Source: Pelagibius marinus (GTDB lineage: Bacteria; Pseudomonadota; Alphaproteobacteria; Kiloniellales; Kiloniellaceae). Taken from it: a stretch of 64,000 bases of DNA. The position numbers were made by a program, and so were the translations under genes. A model generated the notes under the pieces. The model saw nothing but the letters and a program-made list of their open reading frames with translations. It had not been told where the DNA came from and searched no databases. Positions 1 to 8,605 of this stretch are shown piece by piece. Location of the stretch: the NCBI RefSeq assembly GCF_014925385.1, contig NZ_JACSDK010000010.1:248001-312000 (forward strand), given 5' to 3'. Numbering within the stretch: the stretch's first letter is position 1; every line of letters starts with the position of its first letter.

Positions 1-2
1 AA

Positions 3-893
3 AACGAACCGACGATGGAGGAAATTCTCGCCTCCATCCGCCGAATTATCTCCGAGGACGAGACCGAAGAGGGCAAGCCCGCCGAGGGCGCGGCCCCGGC
101 GGCAGAGGCTGCGCCTGCGCCCGCCGCGCCGGCGCCGGAGCAGGCCCCGGCTGCTGCCCCGCCGCCGGTCGCCGAGTCCGGGGCCGAAGGGGCTGACAAT
201 ATTCTCGACCTGACCAAGATGGTCACCGAGGACGGCAGCGTCGTCGATCTGGCCGCCCAGAAGGAGGCCGAGGCCGCTGCCGAGGCGGCAGCATCCGAGC
301 CCGAAGCCGAGCCCGAGCCCGAGCCTGAGGTGGCCGCCGAAGAGGCCGCCGCGCCTGCCGAGGAAGAAGCCCCGGCAGAGCAGGCCCAGGGTGAGGAAGC
401 CCCTGTTGAGGAAGCTGCGGCGCCCGACGAGGAGACCGAAGCCGCGCCGGACGACGAGGAGCCCGCCGAAGAACTGCTGAAGCCCATGGAATCCGCGGAA
501 GCGGAGGAGGCTCCGGCCGAGGCGGCTGCGGAAGAAGACGCTGCCTTTGAAGGGGCCGCGGAGGAGCCTGCCGAGGAAATCACGGCCGAGGAGGCGCCCA
601 GCGAGGCCTCCCTGGGCCAGGAATTGGCGCCGGCCGATGGCGGCAGCGAGTATGTCTCGGCGGAAACCGCCGCGACCGCCACGGCCTCCCTGGCCGCGAT
701 CAGCAAGGCCGCCATGGCCAACCGCGAGGGCGATGCCATCGCCATCGGCGGCGGGCGGACCCTCGAGGAACTGGTGCGCGAGTCCCTGGCCCCGGAACTG
801 AAGGGCTGGCTGGACGAGAATCTCCCCGATTTGGTAGAACGCATTGTTCGCGAGGAGATCCGCAAGATGGTACGACGCGCCGAGGATCAGTAG
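3..893 (+). CDS. popZ: PopZ-like polar organizing protein (DUF2497), 5' end outside window
   Basis: The reading frame is already open at the first bases, which encode NEPT just before the family's N-terminal box MEEILASIRRIISEDE (bases 15-62). In this family that box is preceded by a few residues ending in EPS/EPT, so the true start lies left of the window and the ATG at 15 is internal. About 200 residues of Pro/Ala/Glu-rich, very acidic, low-complexity sequence follow. The last ~45 residues form the conserved C-terminal helical region (LEELVRESLAPELKGWLDEN onward). In Caulobacter PopZ the N-terminal helix recruits clients, the acidic linker is disordered and the C-terminal helices oligomerise into the polar matrix that anchors ParB-parS. 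That this protein does the same is inference from domain order. The linker is longer than in Caulobacter PopZ. Confidence 0.85.
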   Translation, partial: NEPTMEEILASIRRIISEDETEEGKPAEGAAPAAEAAPAPAAPAPEQAPAAAPPPVAESGAEGADNILDLTKMVTEDGSVVDLAAQKEAEAAAEAAASEPEAEPEPEPEVAAEEAAAPAEEEAPAEQAQGEEAPVEEAAAPDEETEAAPDDEEPAEELLKPMESAEAEEAPAEAAAEEDAAFEGAAEEPAEEITAEEAPSEASLGQELAPADGGSEYVSAETAATATASLAAISKAAMANREGDAIAIGGGRTLEELVRESLAPELKGWLDENLPDLVERIVREEIRKMVRRAEDQ

Positions 894-931
894 GCTCCCC
901 GGAAACCCGTCAAAATCACGGCATACCGGGC

Positions 932-964
932 GGTCAGAGCCCTCGCCAGAGAGGTGATCTGACC
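932..964 (+). other. Stem-loop between popZ and valS
   Basis: GGTCAGA (932-938) and TCTGACC (958-964) form a perfect 7-bp stem with a 19-base loop, 128 bases before the valS start. There is no T-tract after it, so it is either a weak popZ terminator or part of the valS leader. No T-box features were recognised. Confidence 0.3.
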
Positions 965-1091
965 GGGTAGCGGCCTGTTGCTATGGCGCTGTCGCCTGCC
1001 ATCTGTTAGACCCCTCCGCTAAATCGAGCGTTCCCGCCATTTCTCGCAGCCGGGGGCGCGCCAAAGCGACAGTTCAAGAGGACCGCCAGCA

Positions 1092-3776
1092 ATGCTGGAT
1101 AAGACCTATCGGCCCGACGAGGTCGAGGATCGGCAGTATTCCCGTTGGGAGGCCGCGGACGCCTTTTCGGCCAAGTTCGACGCCACCAAGGAACCCTTCA
1201 CCATCATGATCCCGCCGCCCAACGTGACGGGCAGCCTGCACATGGGTCATGCGCTGAACAACACCATCCAGGACATCCTGGTCCGCTACCAGCGCATGCA
1301 GGGCAAGGACGTGCTGTGGCAGCCGGGCACCGACCATGCCGGCATCGCCACCCAGATGGTGGTCGAGCGCCAGCTGGGCGAGGAAGGCATCGAGCTGGAC
1401 CGCGGCCTGCCGCTGGCCCTCGGCAACACCAAGCACATCGGCCGCGAGGAGTTCATCGAGCGGGTCTGGAAGTGGCGCGACCAGTCCGGCGGCACCATCC
1501 TGAAGCAGCTGCGCCGCCTGGGCGCCTCCTGCGACTGGCAGCGCGAGCGCTTCACCATGGACGAGGGCCTCTCCGAGGCGGTGCTGAAGGTCTTCGTGAC
1601 CCTCTACCGCGAGGGCCTGATTTACCGCGACAAGCGCCTGGTGAACTGGGACCCGCGCTTCCATACCGCGATCTCCGACCTGGAGGTCGAGCAGAAGGAA
1701 ATGAACGGCCACCTCTGGCACTTCCGCTACCCCATCGAAGGGGAAGAGGGCCGCTTCATCACCGTGGCGACGACCCGCCCGGAGACCATGCTGGGCGACA
1801 CCGCCGTGGCCGTGCATCCGGACGACGAGCGCTACAAGGACCTGGTCGGCAAGCACGCCATCCTGCCGCTGGTCGGCCGGCGCATCCCCATCGTCGCCGA
1901 CGACTACGCCGACCCGGAGCAGGGCTCGGGCGCGGTGAAGATCACCCCGGCGCACGACTTCAACGACTTCGAGGTCGGCAAGCGCCACGATCTGGAGATG
2001 ATCAACGTCTTCGACCGCGACGCGCGCCTGAACGACGGCGTGCCGGAGGCCTACCGTGGCCTCGACCGCTTCGACGCCCGCAAGAAGATCGTCGCCGACA
2101 TGGAGGCCGAGGGCCTGCTGGAGAAGGTCGACGACCACCGTCACATGGTGCCGCACGGCGACCGCTCCCACGTGGCCATCGAGCCCTACCTGACCGACCA
2201 GTGGTACGTGAACGCGGCCGAGCTGGCCAAGCCCGCCATCGCCGCGGTGGAGCAGGGCGAGACCGTCTTCGTGCCCAAGCAGTGGGAGAAGACCTACTAC
2301 GAGTGGATGCGTAACATCCAGCCCTGGTGCATCTCGCGCCAGCTGTGGTGGGGCCACCAGGTGCCGGCCTGGTACGGGCCCGACGGCGAGGTCTTCGTCG
2401 CCCACGACGAGGCCGAGGCGGCTGGCCTGGCCGAGCAGCACTACGGCAAGGCGGTGGAACTGACCCGCGACAGCGACGTGCTGGACACCTGGTTCTCCTC
2501 CGCGCTCTGGCCCTTCTCGACGCTGGGCTGGCCGGAGGAGACCGAGGCCCTGAAGCGCTACTACCCCGGCGACGTGCTGGTCACCGGCTTCGACATCATC
2601 TTCTTCTGGGTTGCGCGCATGATGATGTCGAGCCTGCACTTCATGGACGGCAAGGTGCCCTTCCACACCGTCTACATCCATGCCCTGGTGCGCGACGAGA
2701 AGGGGCAGAAGATGTCGAAGTCCAAGGGCAACGTGCTGGATCCCCTGGACCTGATCGAGAAGTTCGGCGCCGACGCCGTGCGCTTCACCCTGACCGCCCT
2801 GGCCGCCCAGGGGCGCGACGTGAAGCTGGCGGAAAGCCGCATCGAGGGCTACCGCAACTTCTGCACCAAGATCTGGAACGCGGCGCGCTTCAACGAGATG
2901 AACGAGTGCCGCTACGACGCCGACTTCGATCCCGCCGCCAACAGCCAGCGCGTCAACCGCTGGATCGTCAGCCAGCTGGCCCAGACCGAACCCAAGGTGC
3001 GCCGCGCCATCGAGGACTACCGCTTCAACGAGGCGGCCCAGGCGCTTTACCAGTTCATCTGGAACACCTACTGCGACTGGTACCTGGAGTTCGCCAAGCC
3101 GCTGCTGCAGGGCGAAGACGCCGCGGCCAAGGCCGAGACCCGCGCCTCCGCCCAGTGGGTGCTGCACCAGGCGCTCTTCCTGCTGCACCCGATCATGCCG
3201 TTCCTGACCGAGGAGCTGTGGCAGCAGACCGGGGAGGGCGACAGCAGTCTCATGATCACCTCGGCCTGGCCGGTCTTCGCCGAGAGCCTCACCGACGCCG
3301 AGGCCGATGCGACGCTGGGCTGGGTGGTGCGCATGATCGGCCAGATCCGCGCCGTGCGCTCGGAGATGAACGTGCCGCCGGGCGCGCGAATCGCCCTCAT
3401 CGTCAATGACGCTTCGGCCGGGTCCAAGGCCCGGATCGGCGACCACGAGGCGCTGATCAAGACCCTGGCGCGGGTCGAGACCATCACCTTCGACCAGCCG
3501 GTGCCCCAGGGCTCGGTGCAGGACGTGCTGGACGAATGCTCGCTGGTGCTGCCGCTGGCCGAGGTCATCGACCTGGACCAGGAGCAGGCGCGGCTGAAGA
3601 AGGAGATGGACAAGCTGAAGGGCGAGATCACCAAGCTCGACAAGAAGCTTTCCAACGAGCAGTTCCTCGCGAAGGCGCCTGAAGACGTGGTGGCCGAGCA
3701 GCGTGAGCGCCTGGCCGACAGCCAGCAGACCATGACCAAGCTGCAGAGCGCCCTGGAGCGTCTCGCCTCTGCATAA
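1092..3776 (+). CDS. valS: Valine--tRNA ligase
   Basis: Cytoplasmic class I aminoacyl-tRNA synthetase that charges tRNA-Val with valine. The protein has 894 residues, normal for the bacterial enzyme. The HIGH signature appears as PPPNVTGSLHMGH at residues 41-53 and the second ATP-binding signature as KMSKS near residue 540. The inserted editing (CP1) domain lies between them. An anticodon-binding region follows, and the last ~70 residues are the Lys/Glu-rich coiled-coil arm typical of ValRS (EQARLKKEMDKLKGEITKLD). The ATG is preceded by AAGAGGA with ordinary spacing. The gene is followed 17 bases later by a DUF6314 gene on the same strand. Confidence 0.98.
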   Translation: MLDKTYRPDEVEDRQYSRWEAADAFSAKFDATKEPFTIMIPPPNVTGSLHMGHALNNTIQDILVRYQRMQGKDVLWQPGTDHAGIATQMVVERQLGEEGIELDRGLPLALGNTKHIGREEFIERVWKWRDQSGGTILKQLRRLGASCDWQRERFTMDEGLSEAVLKVFVTLYREGLIYRDKRLVNWDPRFHTAISDLEVEQKEMNGHLWHFRYPIEGEEGRFITVATTRPETMLGDTAVAVHPDDERYKDLVGKHAILPLVGRRIPIVADDYADPEQGSGAVKITPAHDFNDFEVGKRHDLEMINVFDRDARLNDGVPEAYRGLDRFDARKKIVADMEAEGLLEKVDDHRHMVPHGDRSHVAIEPYLTDQWYVNAAELAKPAIAAVEQGETVFVPKQWEKTYYEWMRNIQPWCISRQLWWGHQVPAWYGPDGEVFVAHDEAEAAGLAEQHYGKAVELTRDSDVLDTWFSSALWPFSTLGWPEETEALKRYYPGDVLVTGFDIIFFWVARMMMSSLHFMDGKVPFHTVYIHALVRDEKGQKMSKSKGNVLDPLDLIEKFGADAVRFTLTALAAQGRDVKLAESRIEGYRNFCTKIWNAARFNEMNECRYDADFDPAANSQRVNRWIVSQLAQTEPKVRRAIEDYRFNEAAQALYQFIWNTYCDWYLEFAKPLLQGEDAAAKAETRASAQWVLHQALFLLHPIMPFLTEELWQQTGEGDSSLMITSAWPVFAESLTDAEADATLGWVVRMIGQIRAVRSEMNVPPGARIALIVNDASAGSKARIGDHEALIKTLARVETITFDQPVPQGSVQDVLDECSLVLPLAEVIDLDQEQARLKKEMDKLKGEITKLDKKLSNEQFLAKAPEDVVAEQRERLADSQQTMTKLQSALERLASA

Positions 3777-3793
3777 CCCGGTGGAGCACAGCT

Positions 3794-4240
3794 GTGGAGT
3801 CTGCAGAAAATTTCTTTCAGATCAGTGATTTGAAGGAGTTTCTTCAAGGCTCTTGGGCCCTGGAGCGGCGGCTCGACGATCGCCGGGCCGGCCAGCAGGG
3901 CCGGCTCAGCGGCCAGGCGCTCTTCGCGCCGCTGGAGGGGGACCTGCTTTACCGCGAGGAAGGCCGCCTGACGATCGGCGAGCATGTGGGGCCGGCCGAA
4001 CAGTCCTACCGCTACAGCTTTCCCGCGCTGGATCGCGCGACGGTCCACTTCCGCGACGGCCGCTTCTTCCATGATCTCGATCTGTCCAGTGGCACCTGGG
4101 CCTGCACGCACCTCTGCGACCCGGACCGCTACCAGGGCGAATTCTCGGTTCTGGACGCCGATACCTGGCGCGTGATCTGGCATGTCACGGGGCCGCGCAA
4201 AGACCTGACACTTGACAGCACCTATCGCCGGGCGCTGTAA
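3794..4240 (+). CDS. DUF6314 family protein
   Basis: A protein of 148 residues starting with GTG. It matches the pattern I associate with DUF6314: FLQGSWALERRL near the N terminus, a Y-x-E-x-G-x-L segment, RYSFPALDRATVHFRDGRFF in the middle, then HLCDPDRYQGEF and a C-terminal WHVTGPRKDL. The Trp/Gly/Arg and HxCxPDxYxG residues are conserved; overall the composition suggests a small beta-barrel. No signal peptide or membrane segment, so probably cytoplasmic. The biochemical function is unknown. It sits 17 bases after valS and is probably co-transcribed with it. Family assignment is from motif memory. Confidence 0.75.
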   Translation: MESAENFFQISDLKEFLQGSWALERRLDDRRAGQQGRLSGQALFAPLEGDLLYREEGRLTIGEHVGPAEQSYRYSFPALDRATVHFRDGRFFHDLDLSSGTWACTHLCDPDRYQGEFSVLDADTWRVIWHVTGPRKDLTLDSTYRRAL

Positions 4241-4262
4241 GAGGGGCAGCGAATACGCTCAA

Positions 4263-4282
4263 GACACCATTGGACACCATTG
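4263..4282 (+). repeat. 10-bp tandem repeat in the bioY leader
   Basis: GACACCATTG occurs twice without a gap (4263-4272 and 4273-4282), 22 bases before the bioY start codon and just 5' of its ribosome binding site (AAGGGGA, 4288-4294). It may be an operator or a chance duplication. It does not resemble the BioR palindrome known from other alphaproteobacteria. Confidence 0.5.
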
Positions 4283-4303
4283 GCATGAAGGGGACGGCAT
4301 AAA

Positions 4304-4921
4304 ATGACCATGATCGACCTGCAGGCGCGCCACGACACCCTGGCGGCGGCGCTGTGGCCCAGCCAGGGCAAACTGGCGCAGATGAACGGCCTGCTGCGGG
4401 CTTCCTTGCTGGCAGTTGCCGGCTCCCTGTTCCTCTGGGCCTGCGCCAAGATCCAGGTGCCCTTCTATCCGGTGCCGGTCACCATGGGCACCTTCGGCGT
4501 ACTGGCCATCGGCATGGCCTTCGGCTGGCGCCTGGGCGCGGCCACCGTGATCCTCTATCTGGCCGAGGGCGCCATGGGCCTGCCGGTCTTCGCCGGCACC
4601 CCGGAAAAGGGCATCGGCCTGGCCTACATGGCCGGCCCCACCGGCGGCTACCTCGCCGGCTATGTGCTGGCGGCGGCGGCCTGCGGCTGGCTGGCCGAGC
4701 GCGGCTGGGACCGCAGCGTGGTCACCGCGGCCCTGGCCATGCTGGCCGGCAACGTCATCCTCTACGTGCCGGGCCTCTTGTGGCTGGGCGTGCTCTTCGG
4801 CTGGGACAAGCCGATCCTGGAGTGGGGCCTCATCCCCTTCATCCCCGGCGATGTGCTGAAGCTGGCCCTGGTGGCCGCCAGCCTGCCGCTGGCCTGGAAG
4901 CTGCTCGCCAAGCGCGGCTGA
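4304..4921 (+). CDS. bioY: Biotin transporter BioY (ECF S component)
   Basis: Integral membrane S-component that binds and imports biotin. The protein has 205 residues and about six hydrophobic segments. Family features seen include AKIQVPFYPVPVTMGTFGVL, LYLAEGAMGLPVFAG, a GPTGGYLAGYVLA segment and a C-terminal FIPGDVLKLALVA. No ECF ATPase or T-component genes are adjacent; solitary BioY is common in alphaproteobacteria. The start ATG follows AAGGGGA by about 9 bases. A strong hairpin after the stop ends the transcript. Regulation by biotin is likely from the family but no BioR site was recognised; the tandem 10-bp repeat just upstream is the only visible candidate site. Confidence 0.95.
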   Translation: MTMIDLQARHDTLAAALWPSQGKLAQMNGLLRASLLAVAGSLFLWACAKIQVPFYPVPVTMGTFGVLAIGMAFGWRLGAATVILYLAEGAMGLPVFAGTPEKGIGLAYMAGPTGGYLAGYVLAAAACGWLAERGWDRSVVTAALAMLAGNVILYVPGLLWLGVLFGWDKPILEWGLIPFIPGDVLKLALVAASLPLAWKLLAKRG

Positions 4922-4946
4922 CGCTCAAGGCCCAGGACAGTCCCTT

Positions 4947-4973
4947 GAAAGGGCCGGCTTAGCCGGCCCTTTC
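4947..4973 (+). terminator. Intrinsic terminator after bioY
   Basis: GAAAGGGCCGGC (4947-4958) pairs perfectly with GCCGGCCCTTTC (4962-4973) across a TTA loop, and CCCGTTTCC follows. The stem is 12 bp and GC-rich. It separates the valS-bioY unit from ilvD. Confidence 0.75.
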
Positions 4974-5019
4974 CCGTTTCCAGCTGGGCGCATAGCGGCA
5001 TTCGTATTTCGCGGTGGTG

Positions 5020-5031
5020 GCGCCCGGGCGC
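5020..5031. promoter_or_regulatory. 12-bp palindrome upstream of ilvD
   Basis: GCGCCCGGGCGC is a perfect palindrome 64 bases before the ilvD start. A -10-like CTATTCT begins at 5037, so the palindrome would sit just upstream of a -10 element, a plausible operator position. In a genome this GC-rich a chance palindrome of this kind is not rare. Confidence 0.25.
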
Positions 5032-5094
5032 GCCCGCTATTCTCCGCGCTAAATCACCAAGAAAACCAAGGGATCTCAGAGGGAGCGTTCGATC

Positions 5095-6828
5095 ATGCCA
5101 CTCGATTCCAAGCCGACCTTCGACAAATCCAAGCTGCCGAGCCGCTACGTCTCGGTCGGCCCGGAAAGCGCGCCGCATCGCTCCTACTACTACGCGATGG
5201 GGATGACGGAAGAGGAGATCGCCCAGCCCTTCGTCGGCGTGGCGACCTGCTGGAACGAGGCCGCGCCCTGCAACATCTCGCTGTCGCGCCAGGCCCAGTC
5301 GGTCAAGCGCGGCGTCAAGGCCGCCGCCGGCACCCCGCGCGAGTTCTGCACCATCACCGTCACCGACGGCATCGCCATGGGCCACCAGGGCATGAAGTCC
5401 TCCCTGGTCAGCCGCGACCTGATCGCCGATTCCGTCGAGCTGACCATGCGCGGCCACTGCTACGACGCCCTGGTGGGGCTGGCCGGCTGCGACAAGTCGC
5501 TGCCCGGCATGATGATGGCCATGGTGCGCCTCAACGTGCCCTCGGTCTTCATGTACGGCGGCTCCATCCTGCCGGGCCGCTACAAGGGCAAGGACATCAC
5601 CGTGCAGGACGTCTTCGAGGCGGTGGGTGCGCACTCCGCCGGCAATATGTCCGACGAGGAACTGCACGCCGTCGAATGCGCGGCCTGTCCCTCCGCCGGC
5701 TCCTGCGGCGGCCAGTTCACCGCCAACACCATGGCCTGCGTGTCGGAGGCCATCGGCCTGGCGCTGCCCGGCTCGGCCGGCGCCCCGGCGCCCTACGAGT
5801 CCCGCGACGCTTACGCCGAGGCCTCGGGCCATGCGGTGATGCAGGCGCTGGCCCAGGGCATCCGCCCGCGCGACATCGTCACCCGCAAGGCGCTGGAGAA
5901 CGCCGCGCGTGTCGTGGCCTGCTCCGGCGGCTCGACCAACGCCGGCCTGCACCTGCCGGCCATCGCCCACGAGGCGGGCATCGACTTCGACCTGCAGGCG
6001 GTGGCGGATATCTTCCGCTCCACCCCCTACATCGCCGACCTGAAGCCCGGCGGCCGCTACGTCGCCAAGGACCTTTTCGAGGTCGGCGGCGTGCAGGTCA
6101 TCATGCGCGCCCTCCTGGACGGCGGCTACCTGCACGGCGACTGCGTCACCGTCACCGGCAAGACCATCGAGCAGCAGCTCGAAGGCGTCACCCTGCCGAG
6201 CGACCAGGACGTCGTGCGGCCCTGTTCCGATCCCATCACGCCGACCGGCGGCGTGGTCGGGCTGTGCGGCAACCTGGCGCCGGAGGGCGCCATCGTGAAG
6301 GTGGCCGGCATGAAGAACCAGAAGTTCCGCGGCACCGCCCGCGTCTTCGACTGCGAGGAGGACGCCTTCCACGCCGTCGAGGCGCGTGACTACAAGGAAG
6401 GCGAGGTGCTGGTCATCCGCTACGAGGGCCCCAAGGGCGGCCCGGGCATGCGCGAGATGCTCTCCACCACCTCGGCGATCTACGGCCAGGGCATGGGCGA
6501 CAAGGTGGCGCTCATCACCGACGGCCGCTTCTCCGGCGCCACGCGCGGCTTCTGCATCGGCCACGTCGGCCCCGAGGCCGCGGTCGGCGGCCCCATCGGC
6601 CTGTTGGAGAACGGCGACATCATCGTCATCGACGCCGAGGCGGGCACCATCGAGGTCGAGCTCTCCGACGAGGAGCTCGCCAAGCGCCGCGAGAAGTGGC
6701 AGCCGCGCGAGCACGATTATCAGTCGGGCGCCATCTGGCGCTATGCCGCGACCGTGGGGCCGGCCTACAAGGGCGCCGTCACCCATCCGGGCGGCAAGGC
6801 CGAGACCCACGTCTACGCGGACATCTGA
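5095..6828 (+). CDS. ilvD: Dihydroxy-acid dehydratase
   Basis: Fe-S enzyme that dehydrates 2,3-dihydroxy-isovalerate or 2,3-dihydroxy-3-methylvalerate in valine, isoleucine and leucine synthesis. The protein has 577 residues, usual for the IlvD/Edd family. The three cluster cysteines are visible in VGVATCWNE (about residue 52), GCDKSLPG (about 132) and CPSAGSCGG (about 204). The segment ITDGRFSGATRGFCIGHVGPE near residue 475 is also diagnostic. The third cysteine context and the short N terminus fit the [2Fe-2S] subgroup, but sugar-acid dehydratases share this fold, so the exact substrate is inferred. The start is supported by GAGGGAGC upstream. An M81 peptidase gene starts 22 bases downstream. 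Confidence 0.93.
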   Translation: MPLDSKPTFDKSKLPSRYVSVGPESAPHRSYYYAMGMTEEEIAQPFVGVATCWNEAAPCNISLSRQAQSVKRGVKAAAGTPREFCTITVTDGIAMGHQGMKSSLVSRDLIADSVELTMRGHCYDALVGLAGCDKSLPGMMMAMVRLNVPSVFMYGGSILPGRYKGKDITVQDVFEAVGAHSAGNMSDEELHAVECAACPSAGSCGGQFTANTMACVSEAIGLALPGSAGAPAPYESRDAYAEASGHAVMQALAQGIRPRDIVTRKALENAARVVACSGGSTNAGLHLPAIAHEAGIDFDLQAVADIFRSTPYIADLKPGGRYVAKDLFEVGGVQVIMRALLDGGYLHGDCVTVTGKTIEQQLEGVTLPSDQDVVRPCSDPITPTGGVVGLCGNLAPEGAIVKVAGMKNQKFRGTARVFDCEEDAFHAVEARDYKEGEVLVIRYEGPKGGPGMREMLSTTSAIYGQGMGDKVALITDGRFSGATRGFCIGHVGPEAAVGGPIGLLENGDIIVIDAEAGTIEVELSDEELAKRREKWQPREHDYQSGAIWRYAATVGPAYKGAVTHPGGKAETHVYADI

Positions 6829-6850
6829 GGACAGGGAAGAGTCAGGGATC

Positions 6851-8374
6851 ATGGCCCGCATCGCCTTCGGCGGTTTCCAGCACGAGACCAACACCTTCGC
6901 CCCGTCGAAGGCGACCTATGACGACTTCCTGAAGCCCGGCGCCTGGCCCGGGCTGACCCGCGGCGCGGCCCTGTTCGACGCCATCGCCGGGATCAACATC
7001 CCGGTGGCCGGCTTCGTCGAGGCGGCCAGGGCGCAGGGCCATGAGCTGCTGCCGCTCACCTGGACCAACGCCACGCCCTCGGCCCATGTGACCGAGGACG
7101 CCTACGAGCGCATCGCCGCCATGCTGCTGGAAGACCTGGCGGCGCTGAAGGATCTGGACGCGCTCTACCTCGATCTGCACGGCGCCATGGTGGCCGAGCA
7201 TGTCGACGACGGCGAAGGCGAGCTGCTGCGCCGGGTGCGTGACCTGGTCGGCCCCGACCTGCCGCTGGTGGTGAGCCTCGACCTGCACGCCAACGTGACG
7301 GCGGAGATGGTCGAACTGTCCGACTGCCTGGACATCTACCGCACCTATCCGCACGTCGACATGGCCGCTACCGGGCGGCGCTGCGCCCAGCACCTCGATG
7401 CCTTGCTGAAGGGTGAGGGCGGGCGCTTCAAGGCCTTCCGGCAGATGCCTTTCATGATCCCGCTGACCAGCGGCTGCACCTACGAGGGCCCGGCCAAGGA
7501 GGTCTACCGCGAGGTGAAGCTGCTGGCCCAGGAGCCGGGCGTCACCGGCGTCTCCTTCGCCTGCGGCTTCTGCCCGGCGGACTTTCCCGGCGCCGGCGCC
7601 TCGCTGGTCGCCTACGGCACCTCCCAGGAAGCCGCCGACGCAGCGGCGGCCAACCTTTACGAGGCCGCCATCGAGCGCGAGTCCGCCTTCGCGCTGGAGG
7701 CGCTGCAGCCGGCCGAGGCGGTGCGCGAGGCCATGCGCATCGCCCGCCATACCGACAAGCCGGTGGTGCTGGCCGACGCCCAGGACAATGCCGGTGGCGG
7801 CGCCAACTCCGACACCACGGGCCTGCTGCGCGCCCTCATCGAGGAGCGGGCGGAGGGCGCGGTGCTGGCCAACCTCTACGACCCCGCCGCGGCGGAAGCC
7901 GCGCATGCGGCGGGCGAGGGAGCCGAGGTCGCGCTGGCCCTCGGCGGCCGCTCCGGGGTGCCGGGCGACGCGCCCTACGAGGCGACCTTCAAGGTGCTGC
8001 GTCTCGGCGACGGCCAGTGCACCGGCACCGGCCCTTTCTACAAGGGCGCTCACATGAAGCTGGGCCCCACGGCGCTGCTGGAGAAGGACGGCGTGAAGGT
8101 GGCCGTGGCTTCGGCCAAGGTGCAGCTCGCCGACCAGGCCATGCTGCGCCACCTGGACATCGAGCCGGCGGCGCAGAAGATCCTGGCGCTCAAGTCCTCG
8201 GTCCACTTCCGCGCCGATTTCCAGCCGCTCTCGGAGGCTGTGCTGGTGGTGGTCTCTCCGGGGCCGGTGGTTCTCGACAACCGCGAGCTGGCCTTCCGCC
8301 GCCTGCGTCCCGGCCTCAGGATCATGCCCTGCGGCCCGGTCTTCACCCCGGCGGACCCGGCAGCGGCCGAATAG
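6851..8374 (+). CDS. M81 family metallopeptidase (MlrC-like)
   Basis: The protein has 507 residues from the ATG at 6851, preceded by GGGAAGAGTCAGGG; the frame is open further upstream but only overlaps ilvD. It begins MARIAFGGFQHETNTF, the hallmark of the M81/DUF1485 family whose best known member is microcystinase C (MlrC) of Sphingomonas. Likely metal ligands are the His and Glu of QHETNTF, Asp/His of LYLDLHGAMV and the DLHANV segment. The C-terminal domain (AQDNAGGGANSDTTGLL and CTGTGPFYKGA) is also family-typical. Most members are not involved in microcystin breakdown and their substrates are unknown, so peptidase activity is only a family-level inference. It is probably co-transcribed with ilvD. 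Confidence 0.85.
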   Translation: MARIAFGGFQHETNTFAPSKATYDDFLKPGAWPGLTRGAALFDAIAGINIPVAGFVEAARAQGHELLPLTWTNATPSAHVTEDAYERIAAMLLEDLAALKDLDALYLDLHGAMVAEHVDDGEGELLRRVRDLVGPDLPLVVSLDLHANVTAEMVELSDCLDIYRTYPHVDMAATGRRCAQHLDALLKGEGGRFKAFRQMPFMIPLTSGCTYEGPAKEVYREVKLLAQEPGVTGVSFACGFCPADFPGAGASLVAYGTSQEAADAAAANLYEAAIERESAFALEALQPAEAVREAMRIARHTDKPVVLADAQDNAGGGANSDTTGLLRALIEERAEGAVLANLYDPAAAEAAHAAGEGAEVALALGGRSGVPGDAPYEATFKVLRLGDGQCTGTGPFYKGAHMKLGPTALLEKDGVKVAVASAKVQLADQAMLRHLDIEPAAQKILALKSSVHFRADFQPLSEAVLVVVSPGPVVLDNRELAFRRLRPGLRIMPCGPVFTPADPAAAE

Positions 8375-8605
8375 GCCCCTCGGCGGCCGTTGCCGCGCCC
8401 CCGGAAAGCCCCGGAATCCGGGACCTCTGGCGGGCTATTTTCCAAGCATTTGCAGCGATTTGCGCTCTTCGCCACTTGTTAACAGACCGGCGCAATACTT
8501 AATCCTGCGGAAGTGATCAGGACCGGGTGTCGGGCCCGGGCACCTTTGATTCGGGGAGATGGGGCCCCGGGGACAACGAGGCGGGGGCCTTGGCAGGTGG
8601 CTGCG

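Noticed and set aside
893-1091. T-box or other riboswitch before valS
   Set aside because: Only one 7-bp stem was found; no specifier or antiterminator elements, and T-boxes are not expected in alphaproteobacteria.
1074-3446. A very long open frame antisense to valS (about 790 codons)
   Set aside because: High GC removes stop codons from the opposite strand; the translation is repetitive, His/Gly/Leu-rich and matches no family, while valS on the plus strand is certain. The same applies to long antisense frames over ilvD, the RND permease (43538-45706), uvrA (46993-49989) and gyrA.
4241-4303. BioR operator before bioY
   Set aside because: No TTAT(A/C)(G/T)ATAA-like palindrome is present; only a tandem repeat was seen.
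8513-8605. Upstream start for the PilZ protein at 8513
   Set aside because: The extra 31 residues look like translated leader and the ATG at 8606 has a good ribosome binding site.
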